In this document: one piece after another, positions 34,213 to 43,061 of the stretch
Layout: each line of letters begins with the position of its first letter
Numbering within the stretch: position 1 is the first letter of the stretch
Position numbers and translations under genes: made by a program
From: Alistipes shahii WAL 8301
GTDB lineage: Bacteria; Bacteroidota; Bacteroidia; Bacteroidales; Rikenellaceae
Direction of reading: 5' to 3'
Length of the DNA stretch: 64,000 bases
Assembly (NCBI RefSeq): GCF_025145845.1
Contig: NZ_CP102253.1
Location: 3,534,001 to 3,598,000, forward strand
The notes under the pieces: model-generated
Told to the model about the DNA's origin: nothing
Databases searched by the model: none
The model's input: only the letters and a program-made list of their open reading frames with translations

Positions 34213-34220
34213 CAAAGATA
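34213..34220 (-). promoter_or_regulatory. dnaE -7 promoter element
   Basis: The minus strand reads TATCTTTG, matching TAnnTTTG, 22 nt before the dnaE start. The upstream sequence has no clear TTTG at ideal spacing. Confidence 0.6.
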
Positions 34221-34391
34221 ATATAAATCGGGGGTATAATCAAATGCCGGACGACTTGTTTTGCCGGGATGCGGCCCCTCTCCGGTTCCGGACGAAGATA
34301 ATGTTTTTTTATTGAAGAATTCATGGCAGGGCTATTGCATTTTACCGATAAAATGCTTAACTTTAAACACCGAACCAAAAACCGAAGAATT

Positions 34392-34601
34392 ATGCAAGAC
34401 GACACGTTGGTTGTACTGGCGGAGTACAACACCATCACAGAGGCCGAGATCGCCAAGTCGATGCTCGACAGCGCCGGTATCTGGTCGACGATCCGCAACG
34501 AATACATGTCGGCCATCTACCCGATAGGGACCATGCCCGCCCAGATTGTCGTCCGCGAAGAGGACTACGAGAAGGCGAAGGCGATGCTCCACCACCGATA
34601 A
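34392..34601 (+). CDS. DUF2007-type small protein
   Basis: The 69-residue protein starts MQDDTLVVLAEYNTITEAEIA. It shows the DUF2007 pattern: a beta strand, a helix (ITEAEIAKSMLDSAGI), an IYPIGTMPAQIVVREEDYEKA segment and a final helix. DUF2007 folds resemble PII-like or putative signal-transducing domains; the function is unknown. ATG 34392 follows an A-rich leader. An in-frame upstream extension to 34323 is not family-like. It is alone on the plus strand between divergent dnaE and a convergent TonB-like gene. Confidence 0.78.
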   Translation: MQDDTLVVLAEYNTITEAEIAKSMLDSAGIWSTIRNEYMSAIYPIGTMPAQIVVREEDYEKAKAMLHHR

Positions 34602-34612
34602 GAACCCCATGA

Positions 34613-34640
34613 AAAAGCTCCGCTGCACGGCGGAGCTTTT
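34613..34640. terminator. Bidirectional terminator between DUF2007 and TonB-like genes
   Basis: An 11-bp perfect stem (34613-34623 with 34630-34640) has T-runs on both sides of the convergent pair. Confidence 0.9.
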
Positions 34641-34643
34641 CGT

Positions 34644-35390
34644 TCAGTTGTTGTGGTAGTTGACCCGGTATTCGTAGGCCGTCCGCTGGGGCACGCCGCG
34701 CACCTTGCGGGGCGTCCATTTGCCCTTGCTGCTGCGGATGACGCGGAGCACCTCTTTGGTCAGCCGCTCGTCGGGCGACTGCACGACCTCGCCGATGGCG
34801 ATGCGCCCGTCCGGCTCGATGTAGAACCGCACGTGCACCACTCCCTCCACGCCCTTCTCCGTGAAACGCCCGTCGTAGCGGACACGCATCTTGGCCCACG
34901 CGTGGAAATTCTCGTCCGGATTTTCCCCCATGAAGAGCAGCGGATCGGCGTCCTGCGCCCTCCGGATCTTCTCGACCGGAATGCGGATCGTCATCCGCGA
35001 GGTGTAGGAGACCGGACTTCCGTCGGCCAGCGTCGCGGGACTCCACGTTCCGCCCAGACGGTCGTACGCCTTCTCCATCGCCCGGCGGGTGGCCGCCGTC
35101 GCCGGAGCGAACTCCGCATGGTCGCGGCCCTCCTGCGTATTGTCCATGTAGCGCCACTCCGCGACGTTTCCCGCCTTGTCGATTTGCAGGGCGATGCCCA
35201 CGACCGGAGAGATCGAGTCCGCCGGAATCTGCTGCTCAATGGCAATCCTCTCGACCGTGGCGGCCATGCGCGTCATAAAGACCCTGATCACCGCGCCGTT
35301 GAATGCGGGAGGCGTCACCTCCGACTGCGCGAAGACCGCTCCCGTTCCGGCAAGCAGAACGAATAATATCGACAACAAGCGGTTTTTCAT
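34644..35390 (-). CDS. TonB C-terminal domain protein (energy transducer-like)
   Basis: The 248-residue protein has a cleavable-looking signal peptide (MKNRLLSILFVLLAGTGAVFAQ). The C-terminal 90 residues form a TonB-box-binding fold (GVEGVVHVRFYIEPDGRIAIGEVVQSPDERLTKEVLRVIRSSKGKWTPRK). Unlike classical TonB there is no N-terminal uncleaved anchor followed by a proline-rich spacer. It is therefore more likely a periplasmic TonB-like partner than the ExbBD-coupled transducer. The middle part (about 30-150) is unrecognised. It lies 30 bp downstream of aroE. Confidence 0.75.
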   Translation of the reverse strand: MKNRLLSILFVLLAGTGAVFAQSEVTPPAFNGAVIRVFMTRMAATVERIAIEQQIPADSISPVVGIALQIDKAGNVAEWRYMDNTQEGRDHAEFAPATAATRRAMEKAYDRLGGTWSPATLADGSPVSYTSRMTIRIPVEKIRRAQDADPLLFMGENPDENFHAWAKMRVRYDGRFTEKGVEGVVHVRFYIEPDGRIAIGEVVQSPDERLTKEVLRVIRSSKGKWTPRKVRGVPQRTAYEYRVNYHNN

Positions 35391-35420
35391 AACATTATAA
35401 GATTTATTTAAAGCCCCGCT

Positions 35421-36158
35421 TTAAGCATTCCAGATGCGCCACGAGGCTTCGGCCTGCCCGACGAACATCGTCCGCCCGTTCAGAATATGCGCCCCGCGCT
35501 GACGGCCGTAGTCGAGGAATTGCGTCAGCGGCGGATTGTAGACCAGGTCGAGCAGGTAGTGCTCCGGCGTGACATAGGCATAGGGGATACGCGGCGCGGC
35601 ATCGACGTTGGGGTAGGTCCCCACGGGCGATGCGTTGACAATCAACCGGCTGGCTTCCACTGCCTCACACGGCAGATCATCGTAGGTGTAGTTGCCTTTC
35701 GCCGCTTCGCGCGAGACCAGCGCAAAGGGGATGTCGCGTTCGGCAAGGGCATACTGCACGGCCTGCGAAGCGCCTCCCGTGCCGAGCACGAGAGCCTGCA
35801 CGGGCTGGGCCGCGCCCAGCAGTTCGTTCAGCGCGGCCCGGAGGCCGATGACATCGGTGTTGTGGCCCGCGAGACGCCCGTCCGCCGTGCGGCGGATGCA
35901 GTTGACGGCCCCGATGGCCTCGGCCTCGGGCGACACCGAATCCAGAAAGGCCATTACGTCGCGCTTGTAGGGAATCGTGACGTTCAGCCCGCAAAGCTCC
36001 GGGAGACGCTCCAGCAGACCGGGCAGGTCTCCGATCGACCCGAGTTCGTAAAGCGAGTATTCACAGTCGGTTACCCCCTCTCTGTTGAACTTTTCCGTGA
36101 AGTAGGCGGCCGAAGCCGAATGCCCCAGCGGGCGTCCGATCAGTCCGAAGCGTCGCAT
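35421..36158 (-). CDS. aroE: Shikimate dehydrogenase
   Basis: The 245-residue enzyme reduces 3-dehydroshikimate to shikimate with NADPH in chorismate synthesis. The substrate motif GRPLGHSAS lies at residues 8-16. The catalytic Lys is in NVTIPYKRDV near 65, with the partner Asp in GHNTDVIGL near 100. The cofactor loop is VLGTGGASQAVQYAL near 123. It ends in the usual QAEASWRIW helix. Its start lies 3 bp after the DUF368 stop, so the two are co-transcribed. Confidence 0.93.
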   Translation of the reverse strand: MRRFGLIGRPLGHSASAAYFTEKFNREGVTDCEYSLYELGSIGDLPGLLERLPELCGLNVTIPYKRDVMAFLDSVSPEAEAIGAVNCIRRTADGRLAGHNTDVIGLRAALNELLGAAQPVQALVLGTGGASQAVQYALAERDIPFALVSREAAKGNYTYDDLPCEAVEASRLIVNASPVGTYPNVDAAPRIPYAYVTPEHYLLDLVYNPPLTQFLDYGRQRGAHILNGRTMFVGQAEASWRIWNA

Positions 36159-36161
36159 GGG

Positions 36162-37103
36162 TTACTTCTCCTCTTTTTTGACGATGATGCGCGCCAGCAG
36201 TTCGATGCCGTAGATGGCCAGAAATCCGACGACGCAGAGCAGAACCGCCTGCACAAGCTGCGATGGCTGGCCGGTGAGCTGTTCGAAGGTCCCGGGAGCG
36301 ACGTTGTGCTGGACGAGCGGCTGTGCGACGCCGTGGCTGTCGAGGTAGGTCTCGGCGGTCTCCTTCCACGGCCAGACCTTGTTGAGCGAGCCGACCATGA
36401 AGCCCATCAGCACGGCCACCGTGACGTCGTGCCAGTGTTTGAGCAGCCACGACAGCAGGTGCGAGAAGGAGATGATGCCCGCCGCGGCTCCGACGACGAA
36501 GATCACGATGACGGGAATGTTCAGATCGCCCACGGCCTGCATGATATATTGGTATTTGCCCAGCAGCAGCAGGATGAAGGCCCCGGAGATGCCGGGCAGG
36601 ATCATGGCGCAGATGGCGATGGCGCCCGAAAGCATCACGAACCACCAGTCGTTGGGGGTTTCTGCGGGCGTGGCGACGGTGATCCACCAGGCCGCGGCGG
36701 CCCCTGCGACGAACGCGAGGAGGCTCCGCCAGTCCCAGCGTCCGATTTGCCGGGCGACGAGCAGCGCCGAGGCGATGATCAACCCGAAGAAGAACGACCA
36801 GATGGCGATGGGGTGGTAGGTCAGCAGATAGGTCATCAGGCGAGCCAGCGAAAAGATCGCAATGGCGATGCCCAGCAGCACGGGCAGCAGGAAACTTCCG
36901 TTGATATGACGCCAGAACTCGCCGAGGCGGAGTTTCAGCAGCAGCTTGAGCGCCGTGGCGTTGACGCTGCGGATCGAGTCGAGCAGTTCTTCGTAGATAC
37001 CCGAAATGAAAGCGATCGTACCGCCCGAGACGCCGGGAACTACGTCGGCCATACCCATGGCGCACCCTTTGAGCGCAAGTACGATGTACCGGGAAAAATT
37101 CAT
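36162..37103 (-). CDS. DUF368 family membrane protein (PopT family)
   Basis: The 313-residue polytopic inner-membrane protein has about eight to nine hydrophobic segments. Two internal repeats are marked by GMADVVPGVSGGTIAF near residue 17 and MILPGISGAFILLLLGKY near 150. The DUF368 family includes PopT proteins implicated in returning undecaprenyl phosphate across the membrane for cell-wall and envelope glycan synthesis. By analogy this could recycle the lipid carrier; direct evidence for this protein is lacking. It is the promoter-proximal gene of a DUF368-aroE unit with its own consensus promoter. Confidence 0.88.
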   Translation of the reverse strand: MNFSRYIVLALKGCAMGMADVVPGVSGGTIAFISGIYEELLDSIRSVNATALKLLLKLRLGEFWRHINGSFLLPVLLGIAIAIFSLARLMTYLLTYHPIAIWSFFFGLIIASALLVARQIGRWDWRSLLAFVAGAAAAWWITVATPAETPNDWWFVMLSGAIAICAMILPGISGAFILLLLGKYQYIMQAVGDLNIPVIVIFVVGAAAGIISFSHLLSWLLKHWHDVTVAVLMGFMVGSLNKVWPWKETAETYLDSHGVAQPLVQHNVAPGTFEQLTGQPSQLVQAVLLCVVGFLAIYGIELLARIIVKKEEK

Positions 37104-37132
37104 GGTCTGTTTGCGTATTTTGGTTTTAAACG

Positions 37133-37165
37133 CAAAGATACGAATAAGCCGGATACAAAAGCAAA
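37133..37165 (-). promoter_or_regulatory. Promoter of the DUF368-aroE unit
   Basis: On the minus strand TTTG (37162-37165), 21 nt, TATCTTTG (37133-37140) fits the consensus, 30 nt before the start codon. Confidence 0.75.
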
Positions 37166-37302
37166 CTTGTTTGCGATTTTGTTCAGGCGGAGTATCTTCG
37201 GCGCAGCCAAAGATAGGGGATAAAAGACGAACGCCCGCGTTCCGAAAATTAAGTTTTCATCAATTTTTCGGGAGCCTGCCGTTTTTCGCACCCACCTGCG
37301 TC

Positions 37303-37647
37303 CGCCGCTGCCGGACCTTCTCCCGCTCTCCGGCAGGTTCCGGGGACATCCCGTGCGGATAAGCCTCCGCCGCGGAGGGATTTCCCGCAGTCGGCACCGC
37401 TCCTTTCGGAATGCCGCGCTGCGCAGGGCGCACATTCGTCCCAAACAACCGCTGCCGGACGTTCTCCCGCTCCCTGCGGCAGGGTCCGGGGACATCCCGT
37501 GCGGATAGGCCTCCGCCGCGGAGGGATTTCCCGCAGTCGGCGCCGCTCCTTTCGGAATGCCGCGCTGTGCAGGGCGCACATTCGTCCCAAACAACCGCTG
37601 CCGGACGTTTTCCCTCTCCCCGGCAGGTCCGGGGACATCCCGGGCGG
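37303..37647. repeat. Tandem repeat array, unit about 146 bp
   Basis: Two full units (37345-37490 and 37491-37633; 146 and 143 bp) are flanked by partial units at both ends and are nearly identical. Each unit contains the palindrome CCTCCGCCGCGGAGG. All of 37104-37754 lacks a supported gene. Frames through the array stay open in several registers only because of high GC and do not look like protein. The array lies between the divergent DUF368 promoter and the 3' end of DUF3276. Confidence 0.9.
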
Positions 37648-37754
37648 AAAAGCGTCCGCCGCCTCCCGGGAGCTGTCGCCGGACTCCGGCGCATCTTACG
37701 GCGGAACCGGGCCGGCGGCCGATTCCCGCGCGCTCCGAAACGGATCGGAACGGG

Positions 37755-38051
37755 CTATTCCTCCGGCTCGGGGCACGCCTTGCTGCGGCGGATGAACTCG
37801 ACGACCTCGTGCAGACCGTCGGCGAATTTCGAAAAATCCTCCTTGTAGAGGAATATCTTGTGGCGGTCGTAGCTCGACGTGCCGTCGGGGGCCGTGATTT
37901 TGCGGCTCTCGGTGATGGTCAGGAAATAGTCGTCGCCGCGCGTGGCCCGGACATCGAAAAAATAGGTCCGGCGGCCCGCCTTTACGGCTTTGGAAAGAAT
38001 CTGGGCTTCGTAATCCTCGCCTTCGCGACGGAGATGGGTTGGGGATAGCAT
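37755..38051 (-). CDS. DUF3276 (PUR-alpha-like) nucleic-acid-binding protein
   Basis: The 98-residue protein is of the Bacteroidetes-specific DUF3276 family, which adopts a PUR-alpha/Whirly-like fold and binds single-stranded nucleic acid. The core EAQILSKAVKAGRRTYFFDV and DYFLTITESRK with KIFLYKEDFSKFADGLHEVVEFI is complete. The acidic C-terminus ACPEPEE is typical. A promoter candidate on the minus strand upstream has TTTG, 20 nt and TATATTCG (one mismatch). It appears to be monocistronic. Confidence 0.88.
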   Translation of the reverse strand: MLSPTHLRREGEDYEAQILSKAVKAGRRTYFFDVRATRGDDYFLTITESRKITAPDGTSSYDRHKIFLYKEDFSKFADGLHEVVEFIRRSKACPEPEE

Positions 38052-38151
38052 GGGTTTCGTTTTTGGGTTGGTTTCAGCTTTTTCAGCACACGCTCGTATC
38101 TACGAATATACGCAAAAAAAAGCGAATTTCCAAAAACTTGAAGGGCTATTT

Positions 38152-39723
38152 TCACGGTTCCAGAACCGGCTGGCCCGATTTGTCCCAATCTTCGAGAATC
38201 GCCACGGCCCGGGCGTAGGCGGGGCTTGCGGCGGGGTTGATGATCCGAAAATAGGCTCCCGTGCCGAACAGCCGCTGCGCCGCGAGGGCTTTGAGCTGCA
38301 TGCGCACGAGGGGTTCGGAGACGGCGAACCCTTCGGCGTCGAACTTCACGCCGCGGCTTTCACCGAGCGCCGTGAGCCTTTCGAGAACCTCGTCCGAGGG
38401 GGTATACCCGGCGTCGAAGGCCTCGAACGAGGCGTAGCGGCGCGAGAGGCTGTCGCGCGAACCGTCGAGCCAGTCGCCCACGAAATCGGCCACGATGCCG
38501 CGGCGGATCAGTTCGCCGTAGTAGTTCGAGAAACCCGCCGTGTCGGCCTCGACGAGGATGTCGGGACGGATGCCTCCGCCGCCGTAGACCGTGCGTCCGG
38601 TGCGGAGCGTGCGGTAGGCCGGGGCCGCCGCGTCGAGCGAATCACGTGCGGCATCGTCATAACGGCGCAGGTGGTCGAGGTAGTACTCGCGGCGCTTCCC
38701 CTTCTCGTAGGGACGCTGGATGACGCGGCCCGAAGGGGTGTGATAACGGGCCACGGTGATGCGCACGGCCGAACCGTCCGAAAGCCCGATCTGCCGCTGC
38801 ACGAGACCCTTGCCGAAGCTCGGGCGGCCTACGACCACGCCGCGGTCCCAGTCCTGCACGGCCCCTGCGACGATCTCCGAAGCCGAAGCCGACGATTCGT
38901 CGATCAGCACCACGAGACGTCCCTTGAGGTCCTCGCCGTTGGTCTGGGTGCGGAACGACGACGCCGGAACGGCGCGCCCCTCGGTCGAGACGATCACCGC
39001 GCCGCGCGGCAGGAAGAATCCCGCCATCCCGATCGCCTGCTCCAGCAGGCCGCCGCCGTTGCCCCGCAGGTCGAGGATCAGCCCTTCGGGCCGTCCCAGC
39101 TTGCGGTAGGCCTCGGTGAATTCGTCCATCGTGGTGCGGCCGAAGCGGTTGACCTTGATATAGCCGATGCCCTCGCCGGCCAGATAGGAGGCGTCGACGG
39201 TGTTCAGGGGGATTTTGTCGCGGACGATCACGAAATGAAGCCGTCCGGGCGTGCCGTGGCGCACGACGTCGATTCCGACCTTCGTGCCGGTCTTGCCCCG
39301 CAGGTGTTTGGGCACGTCCGTGCGGCTCATCCCCACGGCGTCGAGCGTATCAATGCGCACGATGCGGTCGTTGGCCCTGACGCCGACCCGTTCGGCTGGT
39401 CCCCCGGCGATGGTGTTCACCACGATCACCGTGTCGCGCAGGACGTTGAACTCCACGCCGATGCCGCTGAATTCCCCGTCGAAACTCTCCTGCACGCCCT
39501 TCATCTCCTCGGCGCCGATGTAGGCCGAGTGGGGGTCCAGCTCTTCGAGCATGCCCGTGATGGCGCCCTCGACGACGGGTTTCATCTCCACCTCGTCGAC
39601 GTAAAGACCCGAAAGATAACGGAAAACCTGCGCGAGTTTCTGGAACTGGCGCGCATCGTCCTCGTTCTGCGCCGCGAGGGGCAGGACGGAGAGGGTAGCG
39701 AGTATGACGAATAATCGGCGCAT
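38152..39723 (-). CDS. S41 family C-terminal processing peptidase
   Basis: The 523-residue precursor starts MRRLFVILATLSVLPLAAQ, a signal peptide; a TTG at 39735 is in frame but implausible. An N-terminal helical region is followed by a PDZ domain (about 80-155, GIGVEFNVLRDTVIVV). The Ser/Lys protease domain has IKVNRFGRTT, ILDLRGNGGG, catalytic Ser in DESSASASEI (about 278) and catalytic Lys in RPSFGKGLVQ (about 305). A C-terminal extension of about 180 residues is usual in Bacteroidetes members. It processes or degrades periplasmic proteins. hisS lies 97 bp upstream in transcription. Confidence 0.92.
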   Translation of the reverse strand: MRRLFVILATLSVLPLAAQNEDDARQFQKLAQVFRYLSGLYVDEVEMKPVVEGAITGMLEELDPHSAYIGAEEMKGVQESFDGEFSGIGVEFNVLRDTVIVVNTIAGGPAERVGVRANDRIVRIDTLDAVGMSRTDVPKHLRGKTGTKVGIDVVRHGTPGRLHFVIVRDKIPLNTVDASYLAGEGIGYIKVNRFGRTTMDEFTEAYRKLGRPEGLILDLRGNGGGLLEQAIGMAGFFLPRGAVIVSTEGRAVPASSFRTQTNGEDLKGRLVVLIDESSASASEIVAGAVQDWDRGVVVGRPSFGKGLVQRQIGLSDGSAVRITVARYHTPSGRVIQRPYEKGKRREYYLDHLRRYDDAARDSLDAAAPAYRTLRTGRTVYGGGGIRPDILVEADTAGFSNYYGELIRRGIVADFVGDWLDGSRDSLSRRYASFEAFDAGYTPSDEVLERLTALGESRGVKFDAEGFAVSEPLVRMQLKALAAQRLFGTGAYFRIINPAASPAYARAVAILEDWDKSGQPVLEP

Positions 39724-39820
39724 GATTCGATTCAAAATTCACAATTCATAATTCACAATCCGACTTTGCGGCAAAAGCCCGCAGGTCGGCTTCCGCAACC
39801 CTGCAATCCCGAATTCTCGA

Positions 39821-41167
39821 TTATGAATTGCAGATTTCGGTTGCCAGCTTGTCTAACGAAACCTGCCGCTGTTCACCCGTGCGCATATCCTTTACGGTTG
39901 CGGCCCCGGCCTCCAGCTCCTGCGACCCCACGATCACCACATAGGGGATGCCGCGGCGGTTGGCGTACTCCATCTGCTTCTTCATCTTGCCCGCCTCGGG
40001 GTAGATTTCGGCGGCGATTTCACGCCCGCGCAGCTGACGCAGCAGCGGCAGCACGGCGGCCTCCTCCTCCGCGCCGAGGTTCACGAACAGCACGCGGGTC
40101 GAACTGTTGACCTCCTCGGGGAAGAGCGAAAGTCCCGTCATCACGTCGTAAATGCGGTCCGCACCGAACGAAATGCCCACGCCCGACATATTGGGCATAC
40201 CGAAAATTCCCGTCAGGTCGTCGTAACGGCCGCCGCCGCAGATCGAGCCGATGGCGAAATCGAGGGCCTTGACCTCGAAGATCGCTCCGGTGTAGTAGTT
40301 CAAACCGCGTGCCAGCGAGAGGTCCAGCTCCACCGTGAGGCCGATGCCCAGCCGCCCGACATAGCCGAAGACGGTCTCCATCTCTTCGATGCCCTTCATG
40401 CCCGTCTCCGAAACAGCGAGCACTTCTTTCAGCTGGTTGAGCTTCTGTGCATTGTCGCCGCTCAACTCAAGTATCGGTTGAAGTTTGTCGACCGCCTCCC
40501 GATCCAGGCCGCGCTCCATCAGTTCGGCCTTCACGTTGTCCAGTCCGATCTTTTCCAGCTTGTCGATGGCGATGGTGATGTCCATCATCTTGTCGGCATG
40601 GCCGATGGCTTCGGCGATGCCGAACAGGATCTTGCGGTTGTTCATCTTCAGCGCCACGCGGATGCCGAGGGCCTTGAACACCCGTTCGACGATCTCGACC
40701 AATTCGACCTCGCACAGCAGCGAGCGCGTGCCGATCACGTCGACATCGCACTGGTAGAATTCGCGATAGCGGCCTTTCTGCGGCCGGTCGGCGCGCCACA
40801 CGGGCTGAATCTGGTAGCGTTTGAAGGGAAACGTCAGTTCGCCCTGGTGCTGCACGACGTAACGCGCGAAAGGCACCGTAAGGTCGTAACGAAGTCCTTT
40901 TTCACAGATTTTCGACGCGCTGCGCACCTCCTCGTCCGACAGTCCGGCGGCGTAGTCGCCCGAATTGAGAATCTTGAACAGGAGCTTGTCGCCCTCGTCG
41001 CCGTACTTGCCCAGCAAGGTCGAGAGGTTCTCCATCGAGGGAGTTTCGAGCGGCGCGAACCCGTAGGCGCGGAACACCCGGCGGATCGTGTCGAAAATAT
41101 ACTGGCGGCGCATCATCTCCGCGGGGGAGAAGTCGCGCGTGCCCTTGGGAATCGAAGGTTTCTGCAT
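39821..41167 (-). CDS. hisS: Histidine--tRNA ligase
   Basis: The 448-residue class II synthetase starts MQKPSIPKGTRDFSPAEMMRRQ. Motif 1 is near residue 45 and motif 2 lies at KRYQIQPVWRADRPQKGRYREFYQCDVD. The histidine loop reads LARGLNYYTGAIFEV, and motif 3 is in VGISFGADRIYDVM. The C-terminal anticodon-binding domain (about 350-448) is complete. ATG 41167 follows an AT-rich leader; the extension to 41215 is rejected because it lacks family similarity. Confidence 0.96.
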   Translation of the reverse strand: MQKPSIPKGTRDFSPAEMMRRQYIFDTIRRVFRAYGFAPLETPSMENLSTLLGKYGDEGDKLLFKILNSGDYAAGLSDEEVRSASKICEKGLRYDLTVPFARYVVQHQGELTFPFKRYQIQPVWRADRPQKGRYREFYQCDVDVIGTRSLLCEVELVEIVERVFKALGIRVALKMNNRKILFGIAEAIGHADKMMDITIAIDKLEKIGLDNVKAELMERGLDREAVDKLQPILELSGDNAQKLNQLKEVLAVSETGMKGIEEMETVFGYVGRLGIGLTVELDLSLARGLNYYTGAIFEVKALDFAIGSICGGGRYDDLTGIFGMPNMSGVGISFGADRIYDVMTGLSLFPEEVNSSTRVLFVNLGAEEEAAVLPLLRQLRGREIAAEIYPEAGKMKKQMEYANRRGIPYVVIVGSQELEAGAATVKDMRTGEQRQVSLDKLATEICNS

Positions 41168-41219
41168 GGCAAAAACAAATTTTAATTTTTCATTCCTAAT
41201 TTTCAATTGATACAAAAAA

Positions 41220-42896
41220 CTAATCCGCGATCAGTTTTTTGTACCTCACCCGGTGGGGCTGCGTGTCGCCGCCCTGGGCCTTCTTCCACGCCTCGTACTC
41301 CGAGTAGGAGCCTTCGTAGAAGACCACCTTCGAGTCGCCCTCGAACGAGAGGATGTGCGTGGCGATACGGTCGAGGAACCAGCGGTCGTGCGAAATGACC
41401 ACGGCGCATCCGGCGAAATTTTCGAGACCTTCCTCCAGCGCCCGCAGCGTGTTGACGTCGATGTCGTTGGTCGGTTCGTCCAGCAGCAGCACGTTGCCCT
41501 CCTCCTTCAGGGCGAGGGCCAGGTGCAGGCGGTTGCGCTCGCCGCCCGAGAGCATGCCGCATTTCTTCTCCTGATCGGCGCCCGAGAAGTTGAAACGGGC
41601 GACATAGGCGCGGGCGTTGACCTGCCGGTTGCCCAGCGTCATCAGGTCCAGACCGCCCGAGATCACCTCGAAGACCGTCTTTTCGGGGTCGATCGACTTG
41701 TGCTGCTGGTCCACATAGGCCAGTTTCACCGTGGGACCCACGCGGAACGAGCCGCTCGTCGGAGTTTCGAGGCCCATGATCATGCGGAAGAGGGTGGTCT
41801 TGCCCGTGCCGTTCGCGCCGATCACGCCCACGATGCCCGCAGGGGGCAGCGAGAAATCCAGCCCCTCGTACAGCACGCGGTCGCCGAAGGCTTTCGAAAC
41901 GTCGTGCGCCTCGATCACCACGTCGCCCAGACGCGGACCGTTGGGGATGAAGATTTCGAGCTTCTCCTCTTTCTGTTTCGTATCCTCGTTCATCATCTTG
42001 TCGTAGGCCGACAGACGGGCCTTCGACTTGGCGTGGCGGCCCGAGGGCGACATGCGCACCCACTCCAGCTCGCGTTCGAGGGTCTTGCGGCGCTTCGACT
42101 CCTGCTTCTCCTCCATGGCCATGCGCGTGGTCTTCTGGTCGAGCCAGCCCGAGTAGTTGCCCTTCCACGGAATGCCCTCGCCGCGGTCGAGTTCGAGAAT
42201 CCACCCGGCGACGTTGTCCAGAAAATAACGGTCGTGGGTCACGGCGATCACCGTACCCTTGTATTGCTGGAGATGCTGTTCGAGCCAGTCGATCGACTCG
42301 GCGTCGAGGTGGTTCGTAGGCTCGTCGAGCAGCAGCACGTCGGGCTGCTGCAACAGCAGGCGGCACAGGGCCACGCGGCGGCGCTCACCGCCCGAAAGGT
42401 GTTTCACCGGCTCGTCGGGATCGGGACACCGCAGGGCGTCCATCGCGCGCTCCAGCACGCTGTCCAGCTCCCAGCCGTTGCACTGGTCGATCTTCTCGTA
42501 CAGCTCGCCCTGACGTTCGATCAGCCTGGCCATCGTGTCGTCGTCCATCGGCTCGCACAGCTTTTGGTTGATCTCCTCGTACTCCTTCAGCAACGCCACG
42601 GTCGTCGCGCAGCCCTCCTCGACGACCTCGCGGACCGTCTTCGAGTCGTCGAGCCTGGGTTCCTGTTCGAGATAACCCACCGTATAGCCCGGCGAGAAGA
42701 CCACTTCGCCGTCGAAGTTCTTGTCGATTCCGGCGATGATCTTCATCAGGGTCGACTTTCCCGAGCCGTTCAGGCCGATGATGCCGATTTTCGCGCCGTA
42801 GAAAAAGGAGAGGTAGATGTTGTTGAGCACCCGTTTCTGGTTGGTGAAGGTCTTGCTTACGCCGACCATCGAAAAGATGATTTTTTCGTCTGCCAT
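41220..42896 (-). CDS. ettA: Energy-dependent translational throttle protein EttA (ABC-F)
   Basis: The 558-residue ABC-F ATPase starts MADEKIIFSMVGVSKTF. Walker A motifs are GLNGSGKST (41-49) and GANGTGKTT near 350. Both LSGGE..LLLDEPTNHLD/ND blocks are present. The EttA-type arm (AMDALRCPDPDEPVKHLSGG region) and the linker GRHAKSKARLSAYDKM are characteristic. EttA gates the first elongation steps at low ATP on the ribosome. The -7 promoter element lies 37 nt upstream. Confidence 0.93.
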   Translation of the reverse strand: MADEKIIFSMVGVSKTFTNQKRVLNNIYLSFFYGAKIGIIGLNGSGKSTLMKIIAGIDKNFDGEVVFSPGYTVGYLEQEPRLDDSKTVREVVEEGCATTVALLKEYEEINQKLCEPMDDDTMARLIERQGELYEKIDQCNGWELDSVLERAMDALRCPDPDEPVKHLSGGERRRVALCRLLLQQPDVLLLDEPTNHLDAESIDWLEQHLQQYKGTVIAVTHDRYFLDNVAGWILELDRGEGIPWKGNYSGWLDQKTTRMAMEEKQESKRRKTLERELEWVRMSPSGRHAKSKARLSAYDKMMNEDTKQKEEKLEIFIPNGPRLGDVVIEAHDVSKAFGDRVLYEGLDFSLPPAGIVGVIGANGTGKTTLFRMIMGLETPTSGSFRVGPTVKLAYVDQQHKSIDPEKTVFEVISGGLDLMTLGNRQVNARAYVARFNFSGADQEKKCGMLSGGERNRLHLALALKEEGNVLLLDEPTNDIDVNTLRALEEGLENFAGCAVVISHDRWFLDRIATHILSFEGDSKVVFYEGSYSEYEAWKKAQGGDTQPHRVRYKKLIAD

Positions 42897-42932
42897 ATCT
42901 TGTGTTTGAATTGTCCGAAATAAGGATTCTTG

Positions 42933-42940
42933 CAAAGATA
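42933..42940 (-). promoter_or_regulatory. ettA -7 promoter element
   Basis: The minus strand reads TATCTTTG, 37 nt before the ettA start, in an AT-rich stretch. No ideal TTTG -33 box was identified. Confidence 0.55.
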
Positions 42941-43016
42941 CGGAGAAAATCCGGAATTTTAAGTCTCCGGGGGCCGAATATTTGCACGTCCGCACATGCA
43001 GCGGAAATAAAAAAGC

Positions 43017-43036
43017 CCCGTCTCCGAAGAGACGGG
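43017..43036 (-). terminator. Rubrerythrin terminator
   Basis: An 8-bp perfect stem (43017-43024 with 43029-43036) with a CGAA loop on the plus strand is followed on the minus strand by GCTTTTTTATTT. It lies 26 bp past the rubrerythrin stop. Confidence 0.88.
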
Positions 43037-43061
43037 ACTCGTATGCGGGCCGCAAGGCGGA

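Noticed and set aside
37303..37647. CRISPR array or protein repeat
   Set aside because: Only two full units, 146 bp long and identical throughout, with one unit of 143 bp and one of 146 bp, which breaks any single reading frame.
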